A stretch of 64,000 nt of DNA from Methanomassiliicoccus luminyensis B10 (GTDB lineage: Archaea > Thermoplasmatota > Thermoplasmata > Methanomassiliicoccales > Methanomassiliicoccaceae): positions 21,480-85,479 of the forward strand of contig NZ_CAJE01000014.1 in NCBI RefSeq assembly GCF_000308215.1, written 5' to 3'. Positions 35,838 through 43,833 of the stretch are shown piece after piece. Under the pieces are notes generated by a model, which searched no databases, had not been told where the DNA came from, and worked only from the letters and a program-made list of their open reading frames with translations. The translations under genes were made by a program, and so were the position numbers. Positions within the stretch are counted from its first letter, which is position 1. Every line of letters starts with the position of its first letter.

Positions 35838-37210
35838 TGCACGCTAGTTCCGATAAGAACGACTGGATGTTCGGCAACGATACCGATGACCCGCTCAGGC
35901 ACGCCTTCGACAGGAAAGTCACCGTCCACCCCGGCGCGATGGGGCGGCCGGTCCCTCCCGAGGATTGGCAGACCGTCCTGCAGGACCGCCTGGATAGGAG
36001 GCCGGGGCCGGAGCAGAGGGCCGTATACATCAACATACCGTTCTGCCGGAGACGGTGCAAGTTCTGCAATTTCTACAAGTACCCGGCCGACAAGGAGACG
36101 GTCCGCCGGTACCTGGACTTCCTGGTGAGGGAGATAGAGATGAGCGCCGACAGCGAGCGGGTGTCCTCCCGCCCGTTCAACGCGGTGTACATCGGGGGCG
36201 GCACTCCGACCGAACTTACGCCCAAGGAGATAGGGAAGCTGCTCGAAGCGGTGAACGAGCACCTGCCCCTCACCAACGATTGCGAGATCACCTTCGAGAC
36301 CAGGACCAGCGGGCTGGACGACAACAGGGCGCGCGCCTGCCTGGAGTGGGGGGTGAACCGCTTCTCCGTGGGAGTGCAGTCCTTCAACACCGAGGTCAGG
36401 CGGAGCCTCGGCCGGATCGACGAGCGCGAGGTCGTGATCAGGAAGCTGAATCGCCTCCAGGATTTCGGGCTGGCCGCGGTGGTCATCGACCTCATGTTCG
36501 GCCTTCCCGGTCAATCGATGGAGATCTGGGAGGACGATGTGCGGACCTGGCTGGACCTGGACCTCGACGGCGGGGACCTCTACCAGCTAATGGTCCTCCG
36601 GGGGAGCGAGATGGAGACTATGGCCTCCGGCGAACGGGGACCGGCCGACCTGCCCCAGCAGGCCGCCATGTTCGGAAGGGCCCTGGACATCATGGAGGAC
36701 AGCGGCTACCGCCGCCTGAGCGTGTGTCACTGGGGCAACGGCCACCGGGAGCGCAGCCTGTACAACGGCCTGACCCTGGCCGGCGCCGAGGTCATGCCCT
36801 TCGGGGCCGGCGCCGGAGGGAACGTCGCCGACGTGTCGTTCATGGTGGAGAGCGACCTGCGAAAGTACGAGGACGGAGTGATGAGGGGCGAGAAGCCGCT
36901 GAAGTTCCTGGCCAGGCATCACCCCATGAGGGGGCTGTTCTCCGACCTCAGCGGGCAGATCGACTCCGGCAGGGTGGACATGAGCTCGCTGCGGAAGCAT
37001 GGCGTGGACCTCGAGGCGGCGGCGGGGCCGCTTCTGCAGAGGTGGTCGGAGATCGGCCTCATCTCCAGGAGGGGAAGGTTCCTGGAGCTCAGCGTGGCCG
37101 GGCAGTTCTGGAACGTGAACCTGGCCCAGGGCATGATCGACTGGTGCATGGGGAGCGGCCAGGGGACGGCGGGGCATCCGCCCCAGGGCGCCGGGGCGGT
37201 GATGGGATGA
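35834..37210 (+). CDS. hutW: HutW/ChuW-type radical SAM heme-degradation enzyme
   Basis: 458 residues. The radical SAM motif C71-x3-C75-x2-C78 is in NIPFCRRRCKFCNFYKY, followed by YIGGGTPTEL (SAM binding), GVQSFN and LMFGLPGQ. A HemN-like C-terminal domain follows. HemN-family members include coproporphyrinogen oxidases, the heme chaperone HemW and the anaerobic heme-opening enzymes ChuW/HutW (anaerobilin synthase). Length and especially context (heme ABC importer genes on both sides, HutX-like gene downstream) favour the last. It overlaps the permease and ATPase genes by 4 bp each. Heme degradation without oxygen would free iron from imported heme. Confidence 0.8.
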   Translation: MMHASSDKNDWMFGNDTDDPLRHAFDRKVTVHPGAMGRPVPPEDWQTVLQDRLDRRPGPEQRAVYINIPFCRRRCKFCNFYKYPADKETVRRYLDFLVREIEMSADSERVSSRPFNAVYIGGGTPTELTPKEIGKLLEAVNEHLPLTNDCEITFETRTSGLDDNRARACLEWGVNRFSVGVQSFNTEVRRSLGRIDEREVVIRKLNRLQDFGLAAVVIDLMFGLPGQSMEIWEDDVRTWLDLDLDGGDLYQLMVLRGSEMETMASGERGPADLPQQAAMFGRALDIMEDSGYRRLSVCHWGNGHRERSLYNGLTLAGAEVMPFGAGAGGNVADVSFMVESDLRKYEDGVMRGEKPLKFLARHHPMRGLFSDLSGQIDSGRVDMSSLRKHGVDLEAAAGPLLQRWSEIGLISRRGRFLELSVAGQFWNVNLAQGMIDWCMGSGQGTAGHPPQGAGAVMG

Positions 37211-38007
37211 CGTTCCTGTCCGTTTCCGGCCTGCGCTTCTCCTACGGCCACCATGCCGTCCTCGACGGTATCGACCTGGAGATCGAGAGAGGGCAGGTGG
37301 TCAGCCTGATCGGAAGGAACGGCTCGGGCAAGACCACCTTCCTGAGGTGCCTCAACCGCATCGGGAAGTACCAGCAAGGGCGGATAAGCATCGAAGGGGA
37401 GGACGTCGCGGCGATGGGCGCCGCGGAGCTGGCGACGCGATTCGGCTATGTTCCTCAGAGCGCTCCTGCCAACTTCCCGGCCACCGTGGTCGACGTGGTG
37501 ATGCTGGGACGCCTGCCCCACCTGATGTGGAGGGTGGGGGACAAGGACATGGAGCTGGTCATGGGCATCATACGCCGGCTGAACCTAGAGCACCTGGCCT
37601 TCCGGCAGTTCAACGAGTTGTCGGGTGGGGAGAGGCAGAAGGTGCTCATAGCCAGGGCGCTGGCCCAGGAACCCCGGGTCCTCCTCCTGGACGAGCCGAC
37701 CAGCAATCTGGACATCCTGCACCAACTGGAGGTCATGGAGGCAGTCAGGGATGAGGTGAAGAAGAGGGGCGAGATGACCGCGATCATCTCCATCCACGAC
37801 CTCAATCTGGCCGCCCGCTATTCGGACGCCATCGCGGTGATCCAGGGCGGCAGGATGAGGGGGTACGGGCCGCCCGAGGAGATCCTGACCGGGGAGCTGG
37901 TCTCGGAGATCTACGGGGTGAGGTCAAGGATCGGCCGGGACGAGGAGAGCGGCTGCCTGACGGTGCTGCCGATCGGCATCTCCGCGGGGGCGCTCGGGAC
38001 CGTTTGA
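37207..38007 (+). CDS. HmuV-type heme importer ATPase
   Basis: 266 residues. Walker A GRNGSGKTT, signature LSGGERQKVLIARALAQE, Walker B VLLLDEPTSNLD, H-loop SIHDLNLAARY. The ATG overlaps the stop of hutW (ATGA). It drives the permease encoded upstream at 34779. The pattern FGYVPQSAPANFPATVVDVV is typical of iron-chelate importer ATPases. Confidence 0.9.
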   Translation: MTFLSVSGLRFSYGHHAVLDGIDLEIERGQVVSLIGRNGSGKTTFLRCLNRIGKYQQGRISIEGEDVAAMGAAELATRFGYVPQSAPANFPATVVDVVMLGRLPHLMWRVGDKDMELVMGIIRRLNLEHLAFRQFNELSGGERQKVLIARALAQEPRVLLLDEPTSNLDILHQLEVMEAVRDEVKKRGEMTAIISIHDLNLAARYSDAIAVIQGGRMRGYGPPEEILTGELVSEIYGVRSRIGRDEESGCLTVLPIGISAGALGTV

Positions 38008-38026
38008 GATGGAAGAAGGTGGGAAC

Positions 38027-38548
38027 ATGGAAGATGTCAAGGACAAGGTACGCCAGATGATAGAGGGAAGGAGAATGGAGTCGAACCTGGGCCTGGCAGC
38101 GCAGCTGGGGCTGAGCGAGGAAGCCTTCGTGAGGAACCTCCCCGCAGGCATGGCCTCGGAAGTCCCCCGGGATATGTTCGAGGAAGTGGTCGAGCAGATG
38201 GTGGGGTGGGGCAGGCTGAGAGTGGTGGTGGGAAGCGAGAACGTCATCATGGAGGTCCTGACCCGGTTCCCCCGCGGGCGCCGCGGCCACGGGTTCTTCA
38301 ACCTGCATGACGAGGGGTGCTGCCTGGGAGGGCATCTCCGTGTCTCGGAACTGTCGTCCATCCACCTGGTGAGCCAGCCCTTCATGGGCCTGGAGACCCG
38401 GTCCGTTCAGTTCTTCGACCTCAGCGGGCGCTGCATGTTCAAGGTCTATCTCGACCGGGACGAGCAGAGGAACATCCTCCGCGACCAGCTGCAGATGTTC
38501 AATTCCCTGAGGTCCCGGATAGGCAGGCAGGTCGGCAGTTCAAGCTAG
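38027..38548 (+). CDS. hutX: HutX/ChuX-like heme carrier protein
   Basis: 173 residues from the ATG at 38027, chosen over 38009 since GGTGGG precedes it by three to eight bases. GHGFFNLHDEGCCLGGHLR, LVSQPFMGLETRSVQFFD and MFKVYLDRDEQRNIL match the cytosolic heme-carrier HutX/ChuX family, which hands imported heme to degradation enzymes. It ends with TAG and closes the operon. Presence beside a HutW-like enzyme strongly supports heme use. Confidence 0.85.
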   Translation: MEDVKDKVRQMIEGRRMESNLGLAAQLGLSEEAFVRNLPAGMASEVPRDMFEEVVEQMVGWGRLRVVVGSENVIMEVLTRFPRGRRGHGFFNLHDEGCCLGGHLRVSELSSIHLVSQPFMGLETRSVQFFDLSGRCMFKVYLDRDEQRNILRDQLQMFNSLRSRIGRQVGSSS

Positions 38549-38675
38549 TCACCGGTCAGCTCGCTCGACGGGGGTTCGACCAAAATCGGCACACGGGCAC
38601 AACTGAAACGCGCTCAGAATGCCGAAGTCCCTTCTTTTCCAGGCGGGCTCGGATGCAACCCCCCGATCGCGTAAT

Positions 38676-38693
38676 ATTTAGGATATCCTAAAT
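38676..38693. promoter_or_regulatory. iron box B1 (DtxR-type operator)
   Basis: ATTTAGGATATCCTAAAT, a perfect 18-bp palindrome identical to box A1, upstream of the second iron operon. Confidence 0.75.
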
Positions 38694-38719
38694 CATATAT
38701 ATTGGGCGGCCATATCCCT

Positions 38720-38737
38720 ATTTAGGAATGCCTAAAT
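38720..38737. promoter_or_regulatory. iron box B2 (DtxR-type operator)
   Basis: ATTTAGGAATGCCTAAAT; the outer seven bases of each arm are symmetric. Its centre is 44 bp from box B1, so the AT-rich core promoter lies between the two. Confidence 0.75.
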
Positions 38738-38751
38738 TGTTGGGTGGTCGG

Positions 38752-38766
38752 CCTGTTGCGAACAGG
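38752..38766. other. leader hairpin
   Basis: CCTGTT-GCG-AACAGG forms a 6-bp stem in the transcribed leader of the second iron operon, about 100 bases before the gene. Function unknown. Confidence 0.35.
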
Positions 38767-38888
38767 CGGGCCGGAGCGGCATCATTTGGGCAAGATGGCG
38801 GAGCGTCCGAACGGGACAACTGCCGAACCGATCATCTGAACAAAGGGAGGGATGAGGAACGAAGAACGGAGCGAAGATAGCGATAGCT

Positions 38889-40010
38889 GTGCTGATCGTG
38901 GCGATAGTGATCAGCGCCGCGTGGGCGGTGTGGCCCAAGTCGGAAGGGGCCAGTGAAAGGAATGGTACAGTAACGGACCTGGCGGGAAGGAGCGTAGCGG
39001 TCAAGCTGCCGGTGGAGAAGGTTGTGCTGGGAGATACTGACTCCATCAATGCCTTCGCCGCAGTGGCCGGAGAGGACTTCCTAGATTACATAGTCGGCGG
39101 GCTCGGGGACTTCCAGGGCAACTACCCCGATCTCTACCAGGCATATCTCGAGGCTTATCCCGAGATGGCGAGCGTGCCTTCCGTGGGAGGCCTCTACGAA
39201 CCCAATACCGAGAAGATCATAAGCCTCCAGCCGGATGTTTTCATCCTTCCCCTGTGGACGGTGTCACAGCAGACCACCCCGGACATAGACAAACTGGAGG
39301 AAGCAGGCATACCGACGGTGTTCATCGATTTCACCATTGACCCGTACGGCGGCAACCAGATCAAGAGCTTGAGCCTGCTGGGAAAGCTGCTCGGCATGGA
39401 GGAGCGGGCCGACGAGGTCATCGAGTTCTATGACGGGGAGATAAAGAAGGTCATCGATGTTGTGGCCGCCCTCGACGAAGAAAAGCCGAAGGTATACCTT
39501 GAGATCGGGATGTACGGCGCCAGCGATTGGGGGGCCAGCGGCGTGAGCATGGGAGCTTCCTCGATCGACTATGCCGGCGGGGACAATATCGCCAAAGGGG
39601 CCCTGAGCGAGCAGGGGATGCTGAGCAAGGAATATGTCCTGAGGACGAACCCCCCGGATGTAATCGTGATCTGCCTGTCGCCCTTCTTTGGCGCGAGCGC
39701 CGATGGCGACAAGTTCGGCTTTGGGACCTCGACGACCAAGGCACAACTGGCAGCAATGGCCCAAGGATATCTGGATCGCGACGGCTGGAGCGGGCTTGAT
39801 GCGGTAAAGGAGGGCAGGGTGCACTTCTACTACAGCGGCCTGACCTTCAGCATAGATAACTTCGCCATACTGCAGTTCATGGCTACCTGGCTGTATCCGG
39901 ACACCTTCGCCGACCTCGATCCGATGGCCAACCTGGAAGAGTTCTACGAGCTGTACATGCCCATCGACCTCGACGGTACCTGGTACTACGATATCTCGGA
40001 AACGGACTGA
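38889..40010 (+). CDS. iron-regulated ABC substrate-binding protein (copy 1)
   Basis: At least 373 residues of the iron-chelate binding type: SEGASERNGTVTDLAGRSVA, SINAFAAVAGEDFLDYIVGG and LEEFYELYMPIDLDGTWYYD. It is a close paralogue of the protein at 45651. The GTG at 38889 is the first legal start, but it cuts the membrane anchor to 14 residues. In frame upstream, ACG AAG AAC GGA GCG AAG ATA fits MNNTKI of the paralogue, and GGGAGG lies eight bases before the ACG at 38859. So the original start was probably an ATG there, now ACG, or ACG is used. First gene of an importer operon. Confidence 0.85.
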   Translation: MLIVAIVISAAWAVWPKSEGASERNGTVTDLAGRSVAVKLPVEKVVLGDTDSINAFAAVAGEDFLDYIVGGLGDFQGNYPDLYQAYLEAYPEMASVPSVGGLYEPNTEKIISLQPDVFILPLWTVSQQTTPDIDKLEEAGIPTVFIDFTIDPYGGNQIKSLSLLGKLLGMEERADEVIEFYDGEIKKVIDVVAALDEEKPKVYLEIGMYGASDWGASGVSMGASSIDYAGGDNIAKGALSEQGMLSKEYVLRTNPPDVIVICLSPFFGASADGDKFGFGTSTTKAQLAAMAQGYLDRDGWSGLDAVKEGRVHFYYSGLTFSIDNFAILQFMATWLYPDTFADLDPMANLEEFYELYMPIDLDGTWYYDISETD

Positions 40011-41053
40011 TGCCGATGGAGTACTCCGGCCAAGAGGTATACAGGAAGCTGACGGGCAGAAAATGGATGATGGTCGTAGCCAGCGTCATCGTCCTGATCT
40101 TCTTCTTCATATTGGACCTGATGACCGGGGCGTCGATGATGTCGATGGGGGAGGTCATAAACGCGCTGATAGCTCCTGATTCGGTAAGCGCAGGAACGAG
40201 GGTCATCGTCTGGTCGATCCGCCTCCCCGTGGCCATCATGGCCGTGGTGGTAGGCGCTTCCCTGGGCGTTGCCGGCGCGGAGATGCAGGCCATCCTTGAC
40301 AACCCCCTGGCCGACCCCTACACCCTTGGGATATCCACCGCCGCGGCCTTCGGTGCCGGACTGGCGGTATTGGGCATAGGCCTGGTCGGCACGGGCGAGT
40401 ACTTCAAGCCCATCAACGCGTTCGCCTTCTCCCTTCTCTCTTGCGCGATCATATACGGGGTCGCGAGGAAGAGATCGTCGGACAAGAACACCATCGTCCT
40501 CACCGGCATAGCGATGCTGTTCCTATTCCAATCGTTGGTGTCGCTGCTGCAATACCTTGCGTCGAGCCAGCAGATGTCCGCCATACTGTTCTGGCTGTTC
40601 GGCAGCCTATCCCGCGCCGACTGGACCAACGTCACCATCATCGGCGTCGTGCTACTGGTCATCTCGCTGGTCTTTGTCATGGACGCCTGGAAGCTGACCG
40701 CCCTCAAGCTCGGCGACAGCAAGGCCATGAGCCTCGGCGTCAACGTGAAGCGCCTGAGGCAGAAGGTGCTCATCGGCGTCTCCCTCCTGACCGCCACCGC
40801 GGTCAGCTTTGCCGGCACCATAGGGTTCATCGGACTGGTCGGCCCGCACATATCCAGGATGCTGGTGGGGGACGATCAGCGCTACTACCTGCCGATGTCC
40901 GCGCTGATGGGGGCTGCACTGCTGTCCCTGTCATCCACGGTGAGCAAGCTGGTCTCGCCGGGCGTGATCTTTCCGATAGGCATAATCACCTCGTTCATCG
41001 GGGTGCCGTTCTTCATCATGCTGATCCTGAGAAGAAGGAAGGTGAGCTATTGA
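40010..41053 (+). CDS. FecCD-type ABC importer permease of second iron operon
   Basis: 347 residues, about ten helices. LPVAIMAVVVGASLGVAGAE, NPLADPYTLGISTAAAFGAG and GFIGLVGPHISRMLVGDDQR show the BtuC/FecCD family. Its ATG overlaps the TGA stop of the binding-protein gene by one base, and its own stop overlaps the ATPase start. Iron-chelate or similar substrate; copy number of binding proteins suggests more than one ligand. Confidence 0.92.
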   Translation: MPMEYSGQEVYRKLTGRKWMMVVASVIVLIFFFILDLMTGASMMSMGEVINALIAPDSVSAGTRVIVWSIRLPVAIMAVVVGASLGVAGAEMQAILDNPLADPYTLGISTAAAFGAGLAVLGIGLVGTGEYFKPINAFAFSLLSCAIIYGVARKRSSDKNTIVLTGIAMLFLFQSLVSLLQYLASSQQMSAILFWLFGSLSRADWTNVTIIGVVLLVISLVFVMDAWKLTALKLGDSKAMSLGVNVKRLRQKVLIGVSLLTATAVSFAGTIGFIGLVGPHISRMLVGDDQRYYLPMSALMGAALLSLSSTVSKLVSPGVIFPIGIITSFIGVPFFIMLILRRRKVSY

Positions 41054-41949
41054 AGCTGGAGATCGCAGAGCTTAGATGCTCCTACGGAGAGAAGGAGGTC
41101 CTCAAGGGAGTCGGGATGACGGCGGGACCGTGCATTACCGCGCTGATCGGGCCGAACGCCGCCGGGAAATCGACCCTGATGAAGTGCATCGCGGGCATAC
41201 TGCAGTCGTCGGGAAGGATGACCCTGGACGGCATCGACATTACCGACGGCAGGAACAGGGAGGTACGGGAGATGATGAGCTACCTGCCCCAGGAGGCCCC
41301 TGACCGCACCTCCCTGACCGTCATGGAGATCGTGCTGCTGGGCCGCCTCGATTCCCTGAACTGGAAGGTCAGCGAGGAGGACCTGTCTATCGCCTACGGC
41401 ATGCTGGTGGAACTGGCCATCGAGGACCTTGCCGTGAGGCCCATGAACGAGCTGAGCGGGGGGCAGCAGCAGATGATCATGATCGCCCAGTGCCTGGTCA
41501 GGGACCCTCGGGTCCTGCTCATGGACGAGCCGACCAACAGCCTGGACCTCCAGAAGCAGCTGGAGATGTTCGACCTGATCCGACAGGTGACCGACGAGAG
41601 GAAGATGACCACGCTGATGGTCCTGCACGACATCAATTTCGCCGCCAGGTACGCCGACCGAGTGATAGTGGTTTCCAATGGGATGGTGCACAGCGCGGGC
41701 CCCCCGAGCGAGGTCATCAATGAGGCGATGATCCAGGAGGTCTACGGGGTCGAAGCGACGGTGCACGTCGGGCCGGACATGGTCCCCCACGTCCACCCTC
41801 TCCGCTCGGTGCGGCGAACTGCCTTGAAGCACCGGCGTGCCGCCCGGGAGGGGCGGGAAGCGAACGCTCCAGTCCCAGACGGCAAGGGCGCGGGCTCGCT
41901 GATCAGCATGCCGGAGCTGGTCCAGGACGCCGCATCAGAGCGCAAATGA
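41050..41949 (+). CDS. FecE-type ABC importer ATPase of second iron operon
   Basis: 299 residues from TTG 41050, which overlaps the permease stop (TTGA). No other start is open nearby. Walker A GPNAAGKST, signature LSGGQQQMIMIAQCLVRD, Walker B VLLMDEPTNSLD, H-loop VLHDINFAARY. The glycine-rich loop has AA where GS is more usual. The 40-residue C-terminal tail is extra and basic. Confidence 0.88.
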   Translation: MKLEIAELRCSYGEKEVLKGVGMTAGPCITALIGPNAAGKSTLMKCIAGILQSSGRMTLDGIDITDGRNREVREMMSYLPQEAPDRTSLTVMEIVLLGRLDSLNWKVSEEDLSIAYGMLVELAIEDLAVRPMNELSGGQQQMIMIAQCLVRDPRVLLMDEPTNSLDLQKQLEMFDLIRQVTDERKMTTLMVLHDINFAARYADRVIVVSNGMVHSAGPPSEVINEAMIQEVYGVEATVHVGPDMVPHVHPLRSVRRTALKHRRAAREGREANAPVPDGKGAGSLISMPELVQDAASERK

Positions 41950-42045
41950 CCGTCGAGTCTGAGGCAGCGCCCGGCCTATTGCGGGCGGCATCACGTTCCA
42001 GGGGCCCGAGGGCCCACATCATCAGTGGATATCTGAAGTGATAAG

Positions 42046-43821
42046 TTGTCACAGAGCAAGGAAGAACAACAAGGTAAGAGAAAAAGCGATGACGGGCTGC
42101 GCAAGCTCCTGCGGTTGGCAGGCCAGAAGCGAAGCTGGCTGACGGCTTCGGCCATATTGGGGGTGCTCAGCGAGGTCTTTGGGCTCATCCCGTTCGTGGT
42201 CATCTACCTGGTGGCCGTGGACCTCCTGAACCCTCCCATTGATGGAGCGTACGTATGGGGCCTTGCCACGGCGGCGCTCGCAGCCCTCGTCCTGAAGGCC
42301 ATCACGATGTACGCGTCCGCCATGCTGTCCCATGTCGCCGCGTTCAATATCCTGTACGGGCTGAGGACCAGGCTCGCCAAGCACCTGGGGACGCTGCCCA
42401 TGGGATATTTTACCGACCGGAGCACCGGCTCCATAAAGAAGGTTGTAGGAGAGGACGTGGAGCGCATCGAGCTGTTCATCGCCCACCACATCCCTGACCT
42501 GGTCTCGTCTATCGCGCTGCCGACGCTCATCGCGGGGGTCCTCTTCTTCGTGGACTGGCGGCTCGCGCTCGCTTCCCTGGCCCCAGTCCCTCTGGCGTTC
42601 ATCGCGCTCTCCAGGATGACCAACAAGGCCATCATGGACAAGGAGATGAAGCGCTACCACAACGCGCTGGAGAACATGCACTCCATCATCGTGGAGTATG
42701 TCCGCGGGATGCCTGTGATCAAGGTCTTCAATCAGACCGTTTTCTCGTTCAAGCGGTTCAAGGGCTCGGTGGACGAGTACCGCGACTGCACCACCGGCTG
42801 GGCCAAGAGGTCCAACTGGTCATGGACCTGGTTCAACGTCCTGCTGGGCTCCTCTCTGGCGTTCATAGTGCCGGTGGGCATCTGGCTCTACTCCGCGGGC
42901 GAGGTGACCATGGCCACGTTCATGTTGTTCCTCATACTCGGCGTGGGAATGGTCCGCCCGATCTACAAGGCGGCGTTCATCATGAGCAACCTGGTGATCA
43001 TCAAGGAGGGAGTTCAACGCATCGACGCGGTGCTCAGTGAGCCTCCCCTTGCGGAGCCGAGAGTGCCCCTGGTACCGAAGGACTTCTCCGTGGAGTTCCG
43101 CGATGTCTCGTTCTCCTACGGCGAGGGCGAGGTGCTCAAGGACGTGAGCTTCGTGGCCCGGAAAGGTACCGTGACCGCCCTGGTGGGGCCGTCAGGGGCG
43201 GGCAAGTCCACCATCGCCCAGCTCATACCGAGGCTCTGGGACATCAACAAGGGGCAGATACTCATCGGGGACGTCGATGTCCGTGACATCCCCACCAGTG
43301 AGCTGATGGACAAGGTGTCCTTCGTGTTCCAGGACACTTTCATCTTCTCCGATACCGTGCTGGAGAACATCCGCATGGGCAAGGAAGGCGCCACCCTGGC
43401 GGATGTCGTGGAGGCGGCCAAGGCCGCCCAGGTGCACGATGTGATCGCGGCGCTGCCGCAGGGGTATCGGACCGCCATAGGGGAGGGCGGACACCACCTG
43501 TCCGGCGGGGAGAAGCAGCGCATCTCCATCGCCCGGGCGATCCTGAAGGACGCGCCGATAATTCTGCTGGACGAGGCCACCGCCTTCGCCGACCCGGAGA
43601 ACGAGTGCAAGATCCAGGAGGCGCTGAGCGCTCTGATACGGGACAAGACCGCCATCGTCATAGCCCACCGCCTGTCCACGGTGGTCGACTCCGATCAGAT
43701 ACTGGTAGTGGACGGCGGTGAGATCATCGGCAGGGGAACGCACCGCGAGCTTCTGGGCTCCCAGGGGCTGTACCGCAGGATGTGGGACGCCCACATTGCC
43801 GCGAGGTCGTGGAGCATCTGA
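42046..43821 (+). CDS. exporter-fold ABC half-transporter 1 (IrtA/YbtP-like)
   Basis: 591 residues. Six N-terminal helices form the membrane part; the ATPase has Walker A GPSGAGKST, signature LSGGEKQRISIARAILKD and Walker B IILLDEATAFADPE. Walker B is followed by A-F-A-D in place of the usual A-S-L-D. It starts with TTG. Half-transporters of this fold in iron operons (IrtAB, YbtPQ) import iron siderophores, though others export. It is followed 12 bp on by a related gene, so the two likely form a heterodimer. Transcribed from the iron-box promoter upstream. Confidence 0.87.
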   Translation: MSQSKEEQQGKRKSDDGLRKLLRLAGQKRSWLTASAILGVLSEVFGLIPFVVIYLVAVDLLNPPIDGAYVWGLATAALAALVLKAITMYASAMLSHVAAFNILYGLRTRLAKHLGTLPMGYFTDRSTGSIKKVVGEDVERIELFIAHHIPDLVSSIALPTLIAGVLFFVDWRLALASLAPVPLAFIALSRMTNKAIMDKEMKRYHNALENMHSIIVEYVRGMPVIKVFNQTVFSFKRFKGSVDEYRDCTTGWAKRSNWSWTWFNVLLGSSLAFIVPVGIWLYSAGEVTMATFMLFLILGVGMVRPIYKAAFIMSNLVIIKEGVQRIDAVLSEPPLAEPRVPLVPKDFSVEFRDVSFSYGEGEVLKDVSFVARKGTVTALVGPSGAGKSTIAQLIPRLWDINKGQILIGDVDVRDIPTSELMDKVSFVFQDTFIFSDTVLENIRMGKEGATLADVVEAAKAAQVHDVIAALPQGYRTAIGEGGHHLSGGEKQRISIARAILKDAPIILLDEATAFADPENECKIQEALSALIRDKTAIVIAHRLSTVVDSDQILVVDGGEIIGRGTHRELLGSQGLYRRMWDAHIAARSWSI

Positions 43822-43833
43822 GGGAGGGTTTAC

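Larger units (their letters stand above)
38549..38858. other. 310-bp spacer with iron boxes and leader hairpin
   Basis: No gene seen. It contains iron boxes B1 and B2, a TATA-like CATATATATTGG stretch between them, and a leader with the hairpin CCTGTT-GCG-AACAGG (38752-38766). GGGAGG (38845-38850) is the ribosome site of the next gene. Confidence 0.6.

Noticed and set aside
35834..37210. HemN or HemW (heme synthesis or chaperone) as identity of the radical SAM gene
   Set aside because: Not excluded by motif alone, but the flanking heme importer genes and the HutX-like gene make a heme-degrading HutW/ChuW role more likely.
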